DNA of 47,728 nucleotides from UBA11090 sp035560555 (GCA_035560555.1 DATMZF010000051.1:1-47728); one strand, 5' to 3'; counted from the first letter of the stretch, positions 33,029-41,862 are shown. Numbers and translations are program-made. Notes: generated by a model from the letters alone, not told the origin.

Positions 33029-33967
33029 TCACTTCGCGCGCTCGGCGCTCCGCTTTAGAAGCATCGAATTGATCGCCAAGCCGGCGAGGAGAAGCAGCGT
33101 GCCGAGGAGCTTGCGCAGTTCCAGATTTCCCGCTTTAGCGTAATCGATGAGAATGCCGGCGAGGGCCTGGCCGGAAAACACGAGCAGGGTGGCGGAAAAT
33201 GCCTTTATCCGCGGGAAAATGAGATTCATCGATGTCACGACCACGACTCCCATAGTGCCGCCCCCGAGGGCGAGAAAGGGGCCGGCGGCCACCACAGAAC
33301 GCAGCGAGCCGCCGATATCGGGCCTCATCGCGGCCACGATGGCCAAGGTCGTCGCGAGACCGACGATATAGTTAGTGCGCGTGCTCCGCAAAACGCCGGT
33401 TCTGCGGCCAAGCTCGGAGTTGAGGGTGAAGGAGAGCGCTGGTATCGCTCCCGACACGAGAGCCGCCATCATCGCTAGGATGTCGGCGCGCCAGCGCCCG
33501 CCCGCCATCACCATCACGCCGGAAAGCGCCAATGCCAACCCCGGCAGGCTGCGGAGGCTCAAGGGATATTTTTTTCGGCCAAGGAATCCCGCGGCGTCTA
33601 TCGCGACAGAACAGAGGGTCTGGCCGAGGAGCGCGAGCGCCACCGCCAGGGACGCGCCGAGAATGCCGAACGCGTAATTGTTGGAAAACACCGTACCGAC
33701 GCCGATAAACCCGCCGAGATAATAGTAGAAGGGAAGACGGTCCGGCGGCTTCGACCGATCCGACCGCCCTGGCAGTCCTGGCAGTCCCGCCTGCCGAACC
33801 CGCCGCGGCTCTCGCCTTGCCAAAAGGACGATGGAGACCGCGACAAGCCCCGCTACATGAATGGCTAGCGCCGCCACCAAGTTTCCGGTGATCGCGGAAA
33901 GACGGCTGTTCAGACCGTTCATGAGCGTGATGAGAGCGCCGACGAGAGGCGCTAGCGCGCTGTACAT
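33029..33967 (-). CDS. DUF606 (YdcZ-like) DMT transporter, two-repeat form
   Basis: 312 residues from ATG 33967 (AAAAGGAG upstream). Two DUF606 halves of about five helices: the first starts LVGALITLMNGLNSRLSAITGNLVAALAIHVAG, the second after a short polar linker (FLGRKKYPLSLRS). Members are small-molecule transporters of the drug/metabolite superfamily, often encoded as separate half-size proteins; this is a tandem version. Divergent from the Crp/Fnr regulator with 92 bases between, including a perfect 18-base palindrome, so that regulator probably controls it. Confidence 0.88.
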   Translation of the reverse strand: MYSALAPLVGALITLMNGLNSRLSAITGNLVAALAIHVAGLVAVSIVLLARREPRRVRQAGLPGLPGRSDRSKPPDRLPFYYYLGGFIGVGTVFSNNYAFGILGASLAVALALLGQTLCSVAIDAAGFLGRKKYPLSLRSLPGLALALSGVMVMAGGRWRADILAMMAALVSGAIPALSFTLNSELGRRTGVLRSTRTNYIVGLATTLAIVAAMRPDIGGSLRSVVAAGPFLALGGGTMGVVVVTSMNLIFPRIKAFSATLLVFSGQALAGILIDYAKAGNLELRKLLGTLLLLAGLAINSMLLKRSAERAK

Positions 33968-34019
33968 ATGCTGTGCTCCTTTTCCATGCCCCAAGTATCC
34001 CACTATACTTGAGACAGCA

Positions 34020-34040
34020 ATAGGACATATGTCCTATAAT
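34020..34040 (+). promoter_or_regulatory. 18-base palindrome overlapping the -10 of the Crp/Fnr gene
   Basis: ATAGGACATATGTCCTAT (34020-34037) is a perfect palindrome; its last three bases are the first three of TATAAT (34035-34040). This matches a dimeric regulator site that would control its own gene and perhaps the divergent transporter. Confidence 0.75.
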
Positions 34041-34059
34041 CGAAAAAAAGGGGCGCAAA

Positions 34060-34761
34060 GTGGAAATAGTGGAGAACTACGCGCGGCGCTACTCTCTCGA
34101 CAGGCTTCTCTCCGCCGATCTCGTCGAGGCATTGTTTCCGCTTCAACGAAAGCCGGGCGAATACATCATTGTGGCCGACGATCCGGTGCGCAATCTCCTG
34201 TTCTTCGTGGAAGGCAGGAGCAAGGCTTACAACACCTTGGACAACGGCACGAGCATTCTTGCCGCTTTCTACGCGCCCTTCGATGTCTTCGGCGAAGCCG
34301 AGCTCTTTTCATCGGAACGCTACGCGCTGAGCGTGGAAGCCATCTCGGAAACGGTCTGTCTCGGGCTCCCGATAGCGGCCATCAAAAAAGCCGCCGGACG
34401 CAATGAACAGCTATTCATGTACCTCTGCGGCAGGCTGGGCGCAAAGCTCCTGGACCGCAACCTCGCCGAATCGATAAATCTGCGCTATCCGGTGGAAAGC
34501 CGTCTGGCCAGTTACCTCCTCGCCTCGACGGATTCCGAGGGTCGCATTCTCGGAACGGACAATCTCGGGGAACTCGCCGATTATCTAGGGGCCAGCTACC
34601 GTCAGCTCGCGCGGATCGTGCGCCGGTTCCGGGACGAGGGCATCATGGAGACGGCGAGAGGCCGAATCAGGGTCCTGGACAGGACGAGACTCGAGCCTCT
34701 CGCCGGCGACTTGTACAGGCACACGGGCAGCCGCCTCTCACCTCAGGCCTTCCTCAAATGA
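34060..34761 (+). CDS. Crp/Fnr-family transcriptional regulator
   Basis: 233 residues from GTG 34060 (AAGGGG upstream). N-terminal cNMP-binding jelly roll (about 15-125: KPGEYIIVADD, LLFFVEGRSKAY, FGEAELFSSERYALSVEAIS) and a C-terminal winged helix (TDNLGELADYLGASYRQLARIVRRFRDEGI). No cysteine motif for an Fe-S cluster, so not an Fnr oxygen sensor; overall resembles YeiL. Divergent from a DUF606 transporter, a pairing known from clostridia. Confidence 0.92.
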   Translation: MEIVENYARRYSLDRLLSADLVEALFPLQRKPGEYIIVADDPVRNLLFFVEGRSKAYNTLDNGTSILAAFYAPFDVFGEAELFSSERYALSVEAISETVCLGLPIAAIKKAAGRNEQLFMYLCGRLGAKLLDRNLAESINLRYPVESRLASYLLASTDSEGRILGTDNLGELADYLGASYRQLARIVRRFRDEGIMETARGRIRVLDRTRLEPLAGDLYRHTGSRLSPQAFLK

Positions 34762-34809
34762 CCGTCTCGTCGTCGAGGAAGGCTCAGGCTCGCCTGCTTC
34801 AGCGAAGCC

Positions 34810-36033
34810 TCACTCGATCTCCTCGATCGCGAGGGGGAATTTGGAGAGCGGCTCGCAGCCTTCTTTCCCGATGAGGATGGGATTTTCATAGCGAAAGCCC
34901 ACTCCTTCGTCGGGGGCGGCGTACTGCATGGCGCAGATGAGGAGTTCGCCCGCCTTGTAGGCGTGATCGGGGTCGGTCCAATAGGGGAAAGGACCCTCGT
35001 CGGCGCGCCCGATCCGCCATTCATCGCCGAAAAGGCCGATGCCGTGCTCGCAGCCCGGGAGCAGGAAGTCGGCGCAGCCCAGGGCTTCGGCTCGATCCAT
35101 CATCGTCATCTGAAGGGATGAGGGCGTGGCACCTTCCTTGTAGCTGTCGAGGACGGTGGAGACGAGATCGACGAAGTTGTCCGCGTGCCTTCGCAGTCGC
35201 GCGCTAGCCGGTCCTATCAGGTAGTTGTGCGAGTGATCGCCCAGGGCGAGCATGAACATCGAGTGAAAGTCCAGCATGAGTGGCTCTCCGGCGCGGAATT
35301 CCCGCGTCGTGGGAGGCGTGCACGCGCCGAGACCCGTGCGGTAGCCTGAGGAAATCTCGTTCAAGCCCGCGAAGTTCCATTCGGAGACGGAGCCTGAGCG
35401 GCGCATAGCCAAAGCGGCGATACCCGCGATCTCGGTCTCGGTCATGCCGCGCCAGCCTCCGTGCTCCAGCGCCGCGCGGGCCGCCTTCTGCCCTTCGTCG
35501 ACGATGCGCGAAGCCTCCCGGAAGCGGGCGATCGTGCCGGAATCCTTGATGAAGGAGAGTTCGTCGACGATTCCATGCGCGTTGACGAGTTCCCAGCCGG
35601 GCAAGGCGACCTTCAAGGCTTCCCATTCATAGTGGCTCAGGTTTCCCTCGGGGGTGTAGCTGGAGATGCCATCCTCGACGCCGAGCCTTCCCGTCGCGAT
35701 GCCGAATTCATCCACTAACACCGATGAAATGACCGACATCTGATCCTGGCCGCCCATGGGGGCGTAAGCCCTGACATTATCAGAAGGCAGCCAGGTCTCA
35801 TCAGCCACCCTGGCCGCGTCGACGATGAAGGTGAAGAGCACTGGGTTGCCTTCCCTCGGGATTACGAGATAGCTGCGCCAGGGGCAGAAGGCATCCAGCA
35901 CGAAGCTCAGGGTCCTCGGTCTCGTGCCGAGGTACGCGTCGATTCCCTTTTCGGCCATCGATTTCTGGATGGCGCGAACTCGGGCGGGGTTGTCGATCCA
36001 ATACTGACTTGCGCGATCTATTGTTCTTGGCAT
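34810..36033 (-). CDS. M24-family (creatinase/aminopeptidase-fold) protein with altered metal site
   Basis: 407 residues from ATG 36033 (AGGAG 6 bases upstream). N-terminal creatinase-type domain (about 15-150), C-terminal pita-bread domain. Likely metal ligands Asp255 (LMLDFHS), Asp266 (GDHSHNY), His330 (GCEHGIG) and the final Glu383 (RYENPIL) can be aligned, but the Glu of the usual (T/S)xEP segment is not found (ICAMQYAAP at 366-374). This may be a creatinase-like hydrolase or an Xaa-Pro peptidase with one altered ligand. It is the last gene of a TetR-SCP2-M24 operon, 9 bases after the SCP2 gene. Confidence 0.85.
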   Translation of the reverse strand: MPRTIDRASQYWIDNPARVRAIQKSMAEKGIDAYLGTRPRTLSFVLDAFCPWRSYLVIPREGNPVLFTFIVDAARVADETWLPSDNVRAYAPMGGQDQMSVISSVLVDEFGIATGRLGVEDGISSYTPEGNLSHYEWEALKVALPGWELVNAHGIVDELSFIKDSGTIARFREASRIVDEGQKAARAALEHGGWRGMTETEIAGIAALAMRRSGSVSEWNFAGLNEISSGYRTGLGACTPPTTREFRAGEPLMLDFHSMFMLALGDHSHNYLIGPASARLRRHADNFVDLVSTVLDSYKEGATPSSLQMTMMDRAEALGCADFLLPGCEHGIGLFGDEWRIGRADEGPFPYWTDPDHAYKAGELLICAMQYAAPDEGVGFRYENPILIGKEGCEPLSKFPLAIEEIE

Positions 36034-36042
36034 GCTACGCTC

Positions 36043-36444
36043 CTAATAATCGGTCGGGATGCCCGCGAGCACCTTGTTCACTCGATCGGCGAGAGGCGCC
36101 AGGCGAACAGCCTTGGCCATGTTGCCGCGGAGCTTGAGTTTGCCCGTCATGAGAGCCCTCGTCGAACTGAGTTCGCCCCGGGTAATCGCCGCGAAGGTCT
36201 CGTATGTTCCCCTGATCGAGAACTCGGCCGCCGGAGCTTGCCCCGCGCCTGTCTCAAAACGAATCACCCTCCCCTCCGCGCATTCGAGGAAGAGGTACAT
36301 TTCCCCCCCGCCGGGACATTCTTCGTAGATGTCGGCCATCGATGTGCTCACGCCGTTCATCTTGCCCGCGTCGAGTTCGGCCGCCAGGCGCGCGAGGCCC
36401 GCGTCGCGCCAATCGGGTCCGAGATAGGCCAGTTTCTCTTTCAT
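36043..36444 (-). CDS. SCP2 sterol-carrier-domain protein
   Basis: 133 residues, a single SCP2 domain: hydrophobic ligand tunnel strands (YLFLECAEGRVIRFETG), then AEFSIRGTYETFAAITRGELSS and the closing GKLKLRGNMAKAVRL, the family's G-x-L-x-x-x-G-(D/N)-x-x-K-A pattern. Such small proteins bind lipids or acyl groups. GGGGGA lies before the ATG. Located 3 bases after the TetR gene and 9 before the M24 gene, so co-expressed. Confidence 0.88.
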   Translation of the reverse strand: MKEKLAYLGPDWRDAGLARLAAELDAGKMNGVSTSMADIYEECPGGGEMYLFLECAEGRVIRFETGAGQAPAAEFSIRGTYETFAAITRGELSSTRALMTGKLKLRGNMAKAVRLAPLADRVNKVLAGIPTDY

Positions 36445-36447
36445 GAT

Positions 36448-37104
36448 TCAGTCCCCCTTGTCGTTTTGTATGATTGAGGCCGCGGTCACGGCCCGCGCGG
36501 GGTCGCGGACGCGCAGCCCGTTGAGCACGAGATCGAGGCTCTGTTCGAAAAGAAGCATTTCGCCGGCTTCTTCTTCCACATAAGCTTTTTCTATGAAGAG
36601 CTGATAGAGAGAAAAGAGAACGCGCGCGGCGGTGCGGGGATCGGGGACGGCAAAAACGCCGACCACCATTCCTTCGCGGATGAAACGTTCGAGGATGTCC
36701 ACCGAACGGCGGTTGATCGCTTCGAAGGGATCCTCGGCGTCCACGACGGGGAAGAGGGCCGGGTCCCCGGCGAGAATCCTGCGCAGGCGGGGTTCGCCGG
36801 CCAGATGCCGGAACGCGGTCAAGCAGAGAAGCCTGAAGCGCTCCAGCGGATCGCCGGAGGCCTCGGCTGCCTTCACCGCCTCCACCTGCCACGACTCGAA
36901 AGCGTACTTCACCGACTTCCGGTAGAGGTCCTGCTTGTCGTGGGCGTAGCGATACAAGGTACCGACCGCCAGCCCAAGGCGCTTCGCGATATCTTCCATG
37001 CATGCCTTGCGGAATCCGAATTCCGCGAACACATCGAGCGCGGCCTCATAGATGATCGTCTGTTTTTGGTTCCGCTTTTGTGAATTTATGAATATTTCGC
37101 TCAC
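36448..37104 (-). CDS. TetR-family transcriptional regulator
   Basis: 218 residues from GTG 37104. Helix-turn-helix: IIYEAALDVFAEFGFRKACM, EDIAKRLGLAVGTLYRYAHDK, typical TetR. Remainder is a helical ligand-binding domain with no known ligand. It heads the TetR-SCP2-M24 operon. The -35 of its promoter lies in a perfect inverted repeat, implying autorepression. Confidence 0.92.
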   Translation of the reverse strand: MSEIFINSQKRNQKQTIIYEAALDVFAEFGFRKACMEDIAKRLGLAVGTLYRYAHDKQDLYRKSVKYAFESWQVEAVKAAEASGDPLERFRLLCLTAFRHLAGEPRLRRILAGDPALFPVVDAEDPFEAINRRSVDILERFIREGMVVGVFAVPDPRTAARVLFSLYQLFIEKAYVEEEAGEMLLFEQSLDLVLNGLRVRDPARAVTAASIIQNDKGD

Positions 37105-37110
37105 ATATTC

Positions 37111-37150
37111 ATTTTTACATCATTTACTCGGGTTGTCAATGAAAATTGAC
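37111..37150 (-). promoter_or_regulatory. TetR-operon promoter with inverted-repeat operator
   Basis: Minus strand TTGACA (37134-37139), 17-base spacer, AAAAAT (37111-37116), then 6 bases to the GTG: leaderless geometry. GTCAAT-N4-ATTGAC (37135-37150) is a perfect inverted repeat over the -35. Confidence 0.65.
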
Positions 37151-37248
37151 GCCGCGAAAAAGAAAAACCGCATTATCTCATCGTCGATTTCCCGCCGGGA
37201 ACGAGCGATGTGGCGCAGGCGAGCAGGAAAGCATGATCGGCGATCGGT

Positions 37249-38556
37249 TCAGCGTTCGCGCAGGATGAGGTCCTCGTAGGTTTCGCGGCGAACGGAGAGG
37301 CGATGCGAACCATCGCTTGTCATGACGACGGCGGGACGGGGGATGCGGTTATAGTTCGACGCCATGGAGTGGTTGTAGGCGCCCGTGGAGAAAACGGCGA
37401 GGATGTCGCCCGGCTCGGGTTCGGGCAAGCCGATATCGCGGATGAGGATATCGCCTGTTTCGCAGCATTTGCCGACAACGGTCACCGTGGTTTCGCCCGA
37501 CGGGTCCCGGTCCGCCTTGTTGGCGCAGAGAGCATGGTACCTCGCCTCATAGAGAGCCGGACGGATGTTGTCGGCCATTCCGCCGTCGACGCCGACGTAG
37601 GTCCTGATACCCGGAATCGTCTTTACCGAACGGATGGTATACAGCGTGATGCCCGCCTCGCCGATGATCCAGCGGCCGGGCTCTATGGTCACCTTGGGCA
37701 TGGGGATGCCCGCTTCGCCGGCGGCGCCGCGCACCAGCTCCATCATTGGATCGATGAAGTAGTCGAGGCTCGGCCGTGGATCGCTCGGCAGGTAGCGGAT
37801 GCCGAATCCCCCTCCCAGGTTCAGTTCGCGGGTTGCGTAGCCGTAATCGGCTTTGGCGTCGGCGACGAGCTTCAGAACGATTTTTAGCGCGGCGAGGTGG
37901 GAAAAATTGTCCTGAAGCTGGGATCCGATATGGAAATGGAAACCCCTGAAGTCGATGTGCGGCGCGTCGAGCACGGCGCGCATATACTTTTCCCGCACCG
38001 ACGGATCGAGGGGAATCCCGAATTTGGAATCGAGGCTTCCGGTGGAGATGAAGCGGTGCGTATGGCTGTCCACGCCCGGAGTCACCCTGTAGAGGACGCT
38101 GACCTTCCTGCCGTAGAGGGCGCCGAGCCGCTCGAGTTCGGCGATCTCGAAGAGATTGTCGGAGACAATCCGTCCCACATTGGCACGGACGGCGTAATCG
38201 AGTTCGTCGGCCGCCTTGGAATTGCCGTGGAAGATGAGCGTTTCGGGATCTACGCCGGCTTTCAGCGCGGCGTAGAGCTCGCCGCCGGAAACGACATCGA
38301 TGCCCATGCCTTCGCTGGCGATGATCCTGCACATGTCGAGAGTCTGGAAAGCCTTGCTGGCGTAGACCGCCGAGGTGTTGGGATATTTTTCGAGAAAAGC
38401 CGCCCGGACGATGCCGCAGCGTTCCCTCACCATGGATTCGGAAACGACATAGAGGGGCGTGCCGTAGGTGGCGGCCAGCGCGACGGTGTCGACACCGTCG
38501 AAATACAGCCTGCTTCCGCGGATTTCCGCGCGGGGGTTGAACTCTGCGATGCTCAT
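37249..38556 (-). CDS. lysA: Diaminopimelate decarboxylase
   Basis: 435 residues from ATG 38556 (MSIAEFNPR). PLP enzyme of the fold III type converting meso-DAP to L-lysine. Motifs: YASKAFQTLDM with the PLP lysine, HFHIGSQLQD, LNLGGGFGIRYL, VTIEPGRWIIG, CCETGDIL and GAYNHSMASNYN, all in LysA order. -10 TACAAT is 6 bases before the ATG and no ribosome binding site is seen. Divergent from the C26 hydrolase gene, 178 bases apart. Confidence 0.96.
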   Translation of the reverse strand: MSIAEFNPRAEIRGSRLYFDGVDTVALAATYGTPLYVVSESMVRERCGIVRAAFLEKYPNTSAVYASKAFQTLDMCRIIASEGMGIDVVSGGELYAALKAGVDPETLIFHGNSKAADELDYAVRANVGRIVSDNLFEIAELERLGALYGRKVSVLYRVTPGVDSHTHRFISTGSLDSKFGIPLDPSVREKYMRAVLDAPHIDFRGFHFHIGSQLQDNFSHLAALKIVLKLVADAKADYGYATRELNLGGGFGIRYLPSDPRPSLDYFIDPMMELVRGAAGEAGIPMPKVTIEPGRWIIGEAGITLYTIRSVKTIPGIRTYVGVDGGMADNIRPALYEARYHALCANKADRDPSGETTVTVVGKCCETGDILIRDIGLPEPEPGDILAVFSTGAYNHSMASNYNRIPRPAVVMTSDGSHRLSVRRETYEDLILRER

Positions 38557-38562
38557 GGCGGA

Positions 38563-38591
38563 ATTGTACACGATCCCCGGACGAATATTAA
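38563..38591 (-). promoter_or_regulatory. lysA promoter, leaderless geometry
   Basis: Minus strand TTAATA (38586-38591), 17-base spacer, TACAAT (38563-38568), then TCCGCC and the ATG. Confidence 0.6.
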
Positions 38592-38734
38592 GGGCCGGGG
38601 AATATTTTCAATATGGAAAGCCGGGCATTTTGCGGCTACAATGCGCAAGATTGGGCCGATGGCGACGCCGGGTGCCCGGACCGAGGGCTTCGGGGCCCCA
38701 GACGCTGTCCTGAAGCCCGTTTTAGGAGACTGCG

Positions 38735-39451
38735 ATGAAACCACGCATTGGTCTTTCTTCCTTCATCGATCCGCAGACGAGAGCGGACTATGTTTCGCTC
38801 AGCGAACACTATACGCGATCGATCGCGGCCTCGGGCGGCGTTCCTTTCGTCATTCCCCAACACGAGGATGTTTCGGCTGCCGAAGAGTATATCGCCGCTG
38901 TGGACGGCCTGCTTCTCACGGGCGGCAAGGATCTGGACCCGGCTCTTTATGGCCAGGATCCCGTCGCCGGTATCGGAGCCTTCGGCGCCGATCGCGATGC
39001 CTGGGAGCTGGCCCTGTTCGCGGCGGCGGTCAGAAAGGGCGCGCCGATATTCGGCATCTGCAGGGGCTGCCAGCTCATGAACGTGGCGTTGGGCGGAACG
39101 CTCTACCAGGATCTGAGGACACAGCGGCCAGGAACAAACGCCCACAGCCCCGAAAACTTCCCCGTGGACAGGCTCTACCATTCCATCGAAATCGGCGAAG
39201 GGTCCCTTCTCCATCGCGTTTTCGGGAAAAAATCCCTTAGGGTGAACAGTTTCCACCATCAGTCGGTCAGGGAATTGGCGCCCGGCCTCGAAGCTTCGGC
39301 CTTCGCCGCCGATGGTGTTCTGGAGGGTTTCGAGGCGAAGGACCGTTCGCGCTTTCTCGCCGCCGTGCAGTTCCACCCGGAAACCCTCACGCTGAGGTTC
39401 CCGGAATTCCTCGGTCTTTTCGAGGCTTTTATGGAGGCTTGCCGGGGCTGA
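38735..39451 (+). CDS. Class I glutamine-amidotransferase-like hydrolase, PuuD/peptidase C26
   Basis: 238 residues. Catalytic triad of gamma-glutamyl hydrolases: nucleophile in GICRGCQLMNVALGGTLYQDL region, His and Glu in QFHPE near the C-terminus; LLTGGKDLDPALYG matches the PuuD group, which cleaves gamma-glutamyl-GABA or related gamma-glutamyl amides. AGGAG 7 bases before the ATG. Close to genes for wall-peptide turnover, so a gamma-D-glutamyl substrate is worth considering (inference). Confidence 0.92.
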   Translation: MKPRIGLSSFIDPQTRADYVSLSEHYTRSIAASGGVPFVIPQHEDVSAAEEYIAAVDGLLLTGGKDLDPALYGQDPVAGIGAFGADRDAWELALFAAAVRKGAPIFGICRGCQLMNVALGGTLYQDLRTQRPGTNAHSPENFPVDRLYHSIEIGEGSLLHRVFGKKSLRVNSFHHQSVRELAPGLEASAFAADGVLEGFEAKDRSRFLAAVQFHPETLTLRFPEFLGLFEAFMEACRG

Positions 39452-39569
39452 CGGGCCATGCAGGTGCGGAATTTGGATGGTGGTCTGACGGGGGAGCGCA
39501 GGCAACTGGGCTTAGGATGGCCTCAGGCTCCAAACGACTTTCCGCGATGGCTCCGGACGACCGCTGCCA

Positions 39570-40625
39570 CTAGGCTTCGTCCGCGAAGGGATCCTCGAGA
39601 AGCTTGAGGCTGAGGGCTTCGACATCCATCCTGTAGCGGACACCGAAAGGCAAAGTCAGGGTCGGGACGCAGTGGCCGGCTTCCAGGCCGGCGAGGATGG
39701 GTTTGCCGCTGGGAAGGACCAGATCCCGGATGATTTCCTCGATCGCGAGGGAGCGTTTGCCCTCGGAAGGCGAGCAGCGAGTCCAAGAGCCGATGGCGAC
39801 GCCCGCGCAGGCTTCGAATTTTCCCGCCAGCCTCAGTTGATTCATCATTCTGTCTATGCGATAGGGCGCTTCGTCGACATCCTCGATAAGGATGATCTTG
39901 CCCTCCGCGTCGATCTCCCAAGGCGTGCCCAGCGTGGCCACGAGGAGGGAAAGGTTGCCACCCGCGAGTTCGCCCTCGGCGATTCCGCCCGAGATGGCGC
40001 GAAAGGGGCGGTCGCCGGGATTCGCGACGCGGCGGACGGACGAGGAGGCTTCGGGGTCACCGAATCGCGCGGCCTTGGGGTCACCGAACAGGGCGGCTTC
40101 CAGGGAAGCCCGCGATTCCGGATTGAATTCAGGGACCATGTCCGAGGAAGGCATCGGGCCATGGAAGGTGACGAGGCCGGCGCGCTGGCGGAAAGCGATG
40201 TGGAGAGCGGTAATGTCGCTGTAGCCCAGGAAGGTCTTGGGATGGGCGGCGATGATCGAGTAGTCGATGAGGTCGAGGATGCGCGGCGTGCCGTAGCCGC
40301 CTTTGAGGCAGATAACGGCGCTTGTGTCCGGGTCGAGAAAGGCGAGTTCCAGCTCGCGCGCCCGGGTGGCGTCCTCTCCGGCGAGGTAGCCATAGACGTC
40401 GGCGCAATGGGGCGAAGCCTTCACGCGGAAGCCGAGGTTGGAAAGGGCGCGTATGGAGGCTTCGATCCTGTCGGGGCCGCTGGCCGAGCCCGAGGGGGCT
40501 ATGAGGGAGACGGCGTCGCCGCGATGGAGCCGGCGCGGTTTCAGGCGTTGAAGCGCAATCTTGTGCTTGCCCGAAACCTCGGCCGTTCTCTCGGCGAGGC
40601 CCGCGCCCGCGGAAGCCGACTTCAC
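39570..40625 (-). CDS. LD-carboxypeptidase, peptidase S66 (LdcA/MccF-like)
   Basis: 351 residues from a GTG at 40625 that overlaps the M20 stop (GTGA), with GGGAAG upstream. Serine nucleophile in FLGYSDITALHIAF (Ser136), catalytic Glu in ILIEDVDEAPYRIDRM and His in GLEAGHCVPTLTLPFG, in the order of the S66 Ser-Glu-His triad. LdcA removes the terminal D-Ala from murein tetrapeptides during recycling; MccF cleaves microcin adducts. Operon context (nagA, two racemases, DapF-like, M20) favours murein recycling. Confidence 0.92.
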   Translation of the reverse strand: MKSASAGAGLAERTAEVSGKHKIALQRLKPRRLHRGDAVSLIAPSGSASGPDRIEASIRALSNLGFRVKASPHCADVYGYLAGEDATRARELELAFLDPDTSAVICLKGGYGTPRILDLIDYSIIAAHPKTFLGYSDITALHIAFRQRAGLVTFHGPMPSSDMVPEFNPESRASLEAALFGDPKAARFGDPEASSSVRRVANPGDRPFRAISGGIAEGELAGGNLSLLVATLGTPWEIDAEGKIILIEDVDEAPYRIDRMMNQLRLAGKFEACAGVAIGSWTRCSPSEGKRSLAIEEIIRDLVLPSGKPILAGLEAGHCVPTLTLPFGVRYRMDVEALSLKLLEDPFADEA

Positions 40626-41809
40626 GACCGCTTCCCGAGCAGCGCAACGACGACAGCCGCCTGCATGGCGACGCCGATGGGCAGGCAGTCCTCGTCTATG
40701 TCGAACGTGTTGGAGTGCAGCGGGGAAACAATGCCCGCGGCGGGATTTCCGCAGCCGAGATGGTAGAATGAGCCTGGCCGCTCCTGGACAAAGAAGGAAA
40801 AATCCTCGACGCCCATGCTCGCCTTGTCCCTCCAGATGATGGAATCGGCGCCTAGCATCGCGCGCGCCTCTTCGGCGATGAGATCCACGACCCAATCGTG
40901 GTTGATGAGCGCGGCGTAGCCAGCGAGGATTTCCGCTTCTCCCGATCCTCCGAATGCCGCGGGAATGCCTTCGACGATAGCCCTCACCCTTCCCGCGATT
41001 TCCGCCCTGACTTGCGGATTCGTCGTCCTGATGGTTCCCGTCATCCTCACTTCATCGGCGATGATATTGTTCCTACTGCCCCCCTGGATGGTGCCGATGG
41101 TGAGCACCGCTTCCTGCAGGGGGGAGACGTAGCGCGAAACGACCGAGTGGAGGGCGTCCACGACCTTGGACGCGATCATGATGGCATCGATGCCCGCGCT
41201 CGGATAGGCCGCGTGGGCGCTCTTGCCGCGAATGGTGAGGCCAAGAAAATCGGAAGAACCATTGAGTGCCCCATGTTTCAGCTCAACCTTGCCGACGGGA
41301 ACATCGGGCATGACATGGAGACCTGTGACAAAGTCGACGTGGGGATTTTCTAGACAACCCTCAGCGATCATCGTGGCCGCGCCGCCCGTCGTCTCCTCGG
41401 CGGGCTGAAAGAGGAATTTGACCGATCCTTCCAGGCTGTCCCGATGTTCCATGAAATACTTGGCCGCGCCCAGGGCTATGGTCATGTGGGCATCGTGGCC
41501 GCACGCGTGCATATAGCCCTTGTTGCGGGACGCGTAGGGGCGATCGGCCGGTTCATTCAGCGGCAAGGCGTCCATGTCCGCGCGAAGGCCCACCACTTTG
41601 CCGGGTATGCTCCCCTCGACGAGAGCCAAGACGGATGTTCTCTTCTTCGTATAGGGGATGCCGAGCTCGTCCAGTATGCCGCAGACCGTTTCCTGGGTCC
41701 TGAACTCGGCGTCGCCGGCTTCCGGCACGCGATGCAGGGTCCTCCGCGTCCGAACGAGCCAGTCCTTCATCATCTTCGTCGTTTCGAGCAATTCTTTCCC
41801 CGTCGCCAT
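40622..41809 (-). CDS. M20-family amidohydrolase (aminoacylase/carboxypeptidase type)
   Basis: 395 residues from ATG 41809 (AAGGAG 6 bases upstream); the frame is open further upstream but this region belongs to the alr gene. Metal site motifs: GLRADMDALPL, HACGHDAHM, LFQPAEET, then GLHVMP, SAHAAYPSAGIDA, and a C-terminal His in SPLHSNTFDID. Fits amidohydrolases such as N-acyl-amino-acid or N-acetyldiaminopimelate deacetylases. In this cluster an amino-acid-amide or acetyl-DAP substrate is plausible. Confidence 0.93.
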   Translation of the reverse strand: MATGKELLETTKMMKDWLVRTRRTLHRVPEAGDAEFRTQETVCGILDELGIPYTKKRTSVLALVEGSIPGKVVGLRADMDALPLNEPADRPYASRNKGYMHACGHDAHMTIALGAAKYFMEHRDSLEGSVKFLFQPAEETTGGAATMIAEGCLENPHVDFVTGLHVMPDVPVGKVELKHGALNGSSDFLGLTIRGKSAHAAYPSAGIDAIMIASKVVDALHSVVSRYVSPLQEAVLTIGTIQGGSRNNIIADEVRMTGTIRTTNPQVRAEIAGRVRAIVEGIPAAFGGSGEAEILAGYAALINHDWVVDLIAEEARAMLGADSIIWRDKASMGVEDFSFFVQERPGSFYHLGCGNPAAGIVSPLHSNTFDIDEDCLPIGVAMQAAVVVALLGKRS

Positions 41810-41862
41810 TCCAGACTCCTTGAAGTATGCATCGCCCCAGTCAGCGGTCGCTGGCTCGAGAC

